DNA of 62,887 nt, from contig JAJDYJ010000081.1 of the NCBI GenBank assembly GCA_022822865.1, positions 1 to 62,887 on the forward strand. The letters are read 5' to 3'. Below, in pieces: positions 61,301 through 62,887 of the stretch. This DNA is from Pseudomonadales bacterium (GTDB lineage: Bacteria > Pseudomonadota > Gammaproteobacteria > Pseudomonadales > Pseudohongiellaceae). The position numbers and the translations under genes were made by a program. The notes beneath the pieces are model-generated. The model was not told the DNA's origin. It ran no database searches and worked only from the letters and a program-made list of their open reading frames with translations. Numbering within the stretch: position 1 is the stretch's first letter; every line of letters starts with the position of its first letter.

Positions 61301-62752
61301 GTCCGGGGCCGTCTGAGCGGGCTCGGTCCGGTGACCGCGTCCGAATTGGCGGACGAACTGTCGAACGCGGATGCCGTTTCGGAAAGATCGGTGGAAACCG
61401 CATTACTCGCCCTGCAAACCGAAGGTTTTGCCATGCAGGGCCATTTTTTACCCGATGCCCGAGGCGGTCCGGTGCAATGGTGCGAACGGCGCCTGCTGCA
61501 ACGCATCCATCGCTATACCATCGATCTGCATCGCAAGAGCATCAAGCCGGTATCGCTGGAGCTGTTCACCGAATTCCTGTTCCGGCGGCATGGTCTGCGC
61601 GCCTGCGAAGCGTCGGGTTCGACCCCGGTTCTCGACGGCCAGTTGCAATTGCAGGAATGCATCCGGCTGCTCGACGGCGCATGCGCGCCCGCGGCTTCCT
61701 GGGAAAGCGGAATCTACCCTGCCCGGATCGGCAACTACGATCCGCAATGGCTGGATCTGCTCAGCATCAGCGGCCGGCTCGCCTGGGGCCGTTACAGCCT
61801 GCCCTCGGGCCGGTTGCGCGGCGGCAGTCCGATCAAGACCACACCGATCACCATGGCCTTGCGGAGCAATCTCGACATCTGGCAAGCGCTCGCCGGCACC
61901 CAGGCCGAAAACCAGGAGCCGACCGAGCCGGGCGCCGAGGCCCGGCGCGTCGAGCAGGATCTCGAAAGCCATGGCGCAAGCTTTTTCGACCAGATCCAGA
62001 CCCGTACAGGTCTGCTGCGCACGCAACTCGAACAAGGCCTGGCCGAACTCGTCAGCCTGGGGCGCGTATGCAGCGACAGCTATGTCGGTTTACGCGCATT
62101 ATTGCTGCCCGAACACAAGAAATCCGGCGGCCGGCGGCGCCGCAAGCTTACCTTCGGCGTCGAGGATGCGGGACGCTGGAGTCTGCTCGAAACCTTCCGC
62201 CGGCCTTCCGAGGCTGTGCCGGCAAAACAACGCCCACAAGCCTGGAATGCACTCGACGAAGACCGGTTGCTGCGTCTGGTCGATGTCTATCTCGATCGCT
62301 GGGGCGTGATCTGCCGTTCGCTGATAGCCCGGGAAGCATTGGCGCCGCCCTGGCGGGTGCTGTTGGCGGCGCTGCGGAAACAGGAATTGCGGGGGAAACT
62401 GCGCGGCGGCAGATTCGTTGCCGGATTGCAGGGCGAGCAATTCGCCCGCACCGAGACGGTCGACGAATTACGCAAGTTCGGCCGCGAGCAGCGCCCGAAC
62501 CGCCATTTCGTATTGACCGCGGCCGATCCCGTGAATCTGTTGCATTTGCTGATGCCCGAGCGCTCGCTGCCGCGGCTGACGCGAAACCGGGTGCTGTATC
62601 GCGGCGGAGTGCCGCTGGCCGTGCTGATTGCGGGCGAAATCAGTTTTCTCGGCCAAGTCGCGGCCGAAGACCAATGGAAGCTGCGGCAGATGATCGTGAG
62701 CGGCGCGGCGCCCGCCAGCCCGAACCAATCTGCGGCTACAAGATTCTCCTAG
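58346..62752 (+). CDS. lhr: Lhr-type large DEAD/DEAH-box helicase
   Basis: A 1468-residue superfamily 2 helicase, close in length to E. coli Lhr (1538). Helicase core: Walker A AAPTGSGKTLAAF near residue 44, YVSPLKALNNDI near 84, TPESLYLLLTS near 137, DEIHAMLGDKRGSHLALS near 161, LSATQ near 206, 'TASMELGIDIGHVDLVVQFS' near 347 and QRVGRSGHS near 370. The winged-helix and Lhr-specific domains follow, then the long C-terminal domain found in full-length Lhr, which in E. coli has been linked to uracil-DNA glycosylase activity. It acts in DNA repair. I prefer ATG 58346 (GGTGA upstream); GTG 58319 is possible. The stop TAG (62750-62752) coincides with the putative IS5 target site, so the native last residues may be altered. 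Confidence 0.95.
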   Translation: MSLEGFHPACRRWFEAQFTAPTPAQADAWAAIRRGSHTLIAAPTGSGKTLAAFYAGLDRLVSQGDALSSGVQILYVSPLKALNNDIHRNLQIPLAGIAELREDAAPEIRIAVRTGDTPAAERRKMAAHPPHILVTTPESLYLLLTSASGRAMLASVSTLIVDEIHAMLGDKRGSHLALSIERLEDLAGQAGGPPMQRIGLSATQKPVETVAQFLTGANASAGGGAQTDNSTVRKFDCEIIDAGFRRNMEISVEVPGSPLSAVMSAEVWEELYQRLVELILAHNTTLVFVNTRRLSERLALALGERLGEGVVSAHHGSMSRDHRFTAEQQLKSGQLKVLVATASMELGIDIGHVDLVVQFSSPKSIAAFLQRVGRSGHSIDGTPKGILFPLSRDDLAEAVALLAAIRDGQLDRIHVPDKPFDILAQQIIAETAMRDEGWELDELFALLRRAWPYRNLERAEFDDVITMLAEGYTTRRGRRGALLHLDAINGRIRARRGANLTALTNGGAIPDMFDYQVVLDPQDVVVGTLNEDFALESLPGDVFTLGSHSWQMIRIDGLKVRVRDAHGARPTIPFWFGEGPGRSRELSEAVSGLRERLAALLTEGGAAAASAWLTGKLGMAPAAAAQLVDYLHAGMRSLGVMPTRDTIVMERFFDEVGDMHLVIHAPFGSRLNRAWGLALRKRFCRTFNFELQAAANEDNIVLSLGSVHSFPLDEVFRYLNSKTVREVVIQAMLDAPMFEVRWRWNATRSLAIQRNRNGQRVPPQWQRMDAEDLVAHVFPDQIACQENLAGKREIPDHPLVTQTVHDCLTEAMDIDDLVALLRDMEDDKLTLVSRDLREPSPFAQEIINARPYAFLDDAPFEERRTNAIRNRSWLDPAEVEDFSLLDGEAIERVKAEAWPLMGNAEELHDALLTLGYMTEKEFGPGERFAGELIDQGRICRAGGLWLAAESLPRFRALFPETAPDVSLPDFLNEEQWTPEDALRDIVRGRLSGLGPVTASELADELSNADAVSERSVETALLALQTEGFAMQGHFLPDARGGPVQWCERRLLQRIHRYTIDLHRKSIKPVSLELFTEFLFRRHGLRACEASGSTPVLDGQLQLQECIRLLDGACAPAASWESGIYPARIGNYDPQWLDLLSISGRLAWGRYSLPSGRLRGGSPIKTTPITMALRSNLDIWQALAGTQAENQEPTEPGAEARRVEQDLESHGASFFDQIQTRTGLLRTQLEQGLAELVSLGRVCSDSYVGLRALLLPEHKKSGGRRRRKLTFGVEDAGRWSLLETFRRPSEAVPAKQRPQAWNALDEDRLLRLVDVYLDRWGVICRSLIAREALAPPWRVLLAALRKQELRGKLRGGRFVAGLQGEQFARTETVDELRKFGREQRPNRHFVLTAADPVNLLHLLMPERSLPRLTRNRVLYRGGVPLAVLIAGEISFLGQVAAEDQWKLRQMIVSGAAPASPNQSAATRFS

Positions 62753-62887
62753 GGAAGGTCTGAACAAGTCGAGATCGGTTTTGTCCTGGCGTGAGCGTTG
62801 CCAGTGAGGGACAATGCGCTCACGGGGTTTGACGGAGCGGTTTCGATGGAGCAGTTGACGTTTGCGGAGTTGGAGCACGACGCGAAG
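62753..62887 (+). mobile_element. IS5-family insertion sequence, left end (cut by window)
   Basis: The element begins GGAAGGTCTGAACAAG, the usual style of IS5-group terminal repeats, directly after a CTAG (62749-62752) that fits the YTAR target. A transposase frame begins 93 bases in. The right end lies beyond the window. Confidence 0.8.
62846..62887 (+). CDS. IS5-family transposase, N-terminal 14 residues only
   Basis: The frame starts MEQLTFAELEHDAK and runs off the window. Relatives of the IS5 group begin with a very similar '-LTFAE-E-D-K' block, leading to K-x-TRRE and the DDE catalytic domain. Whether the gene is intact cannot be told here. Confidence 0.78.
   Translation, partial: MEQLTFAELEHDAK

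Overview
This window is about 62.9 kb of GC-rich, densely coding bacterial chromosome. The gene content points to a free-living or host-associated gammaproteobacterium, probably an uncultured marine-type lineage. The evidence is a complete classical glycogen operon, a gcvT-gcvH-gcvP operon, LepB, a full-length Lhr helicase, TonB-dependent uptake, many exported proteins, and in-frame UGA codons read as selenocysteine. Taxonomy is inferred from gene content only. No rRNA or tRNA gene was found.

Left part (0.2-11.5 kb): five exported proteins on the + strand form a cluster ending in a PQQ-type quinoprotein dehydrogenase. They are a DUF6152 protein, a secreted unknown, a haem c/copper-monooxygenase-like protein, a secreted unknown and the dehydrogenase. 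A 75-residue SelW/Rdx-type selenoprotein follows, split by a UGA codon, and then a cytoplasmic protein starting with a W-x-DG-PIVPPT block. After a membrane methyltransferase pair comes a small AT-richer island with an AbiJ/HEPN-like gene and a partner under a palindromic operator. Beyond it lies a second selenoprotein, of the UGSC family.

Glycogen region (11.5-28.6 kb): malQ on + converges on a long minus-strand operon, tonB-like - pgi - glgB - glgX - glgP - glgC - pgm - glgA, which covers synthesis, branching, phosphorolysis and debranching of glycogen. A TonB-dependent receptor gene lies upstream of it.

Middle (28.7-43.9 kb): a [2Fe-2S] ferredoxin; a solute-binding protein / HAMP membrane protein / OFA-type MFS transporter trio; a large Calx-beta surface protein; a + strand set of two exported hydrolases (DUF885 and a TAP-like alpha/beta hydrolase) running into a two-gene ABC-2 exporter; and a two-gene cassette with an ImmA/IrrE-type metalloprotease.

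Right part (43.9-62.9 kb): a small anchored protein, an M16-like protein lacking the zinc motif, and the glycine cleavage operon on minus; a MacAB-like exporter with two permeases on +; a HigBA-type toxin-antitoxin pair; a nuclease-like orphan that abuts a truncated CBM9-type gene; a third selenoprotein (peroxiredoxin-like, with a DW-Sec-PYC site); lepB; and lhr, whose stop codon abuts the left end of an IS5-family element that runs off the window.

The strongest result is three independent selenoprotein genes, each with a UGA at the conserved redox-cysteine position and a bacterial SECIS-like hairpin at the right distance. A conventional gene caller would split or miss all three. Dispersed palindromic repeats (about 32.85, 36.14 and 51.2 kb) mark intergenic spaces.
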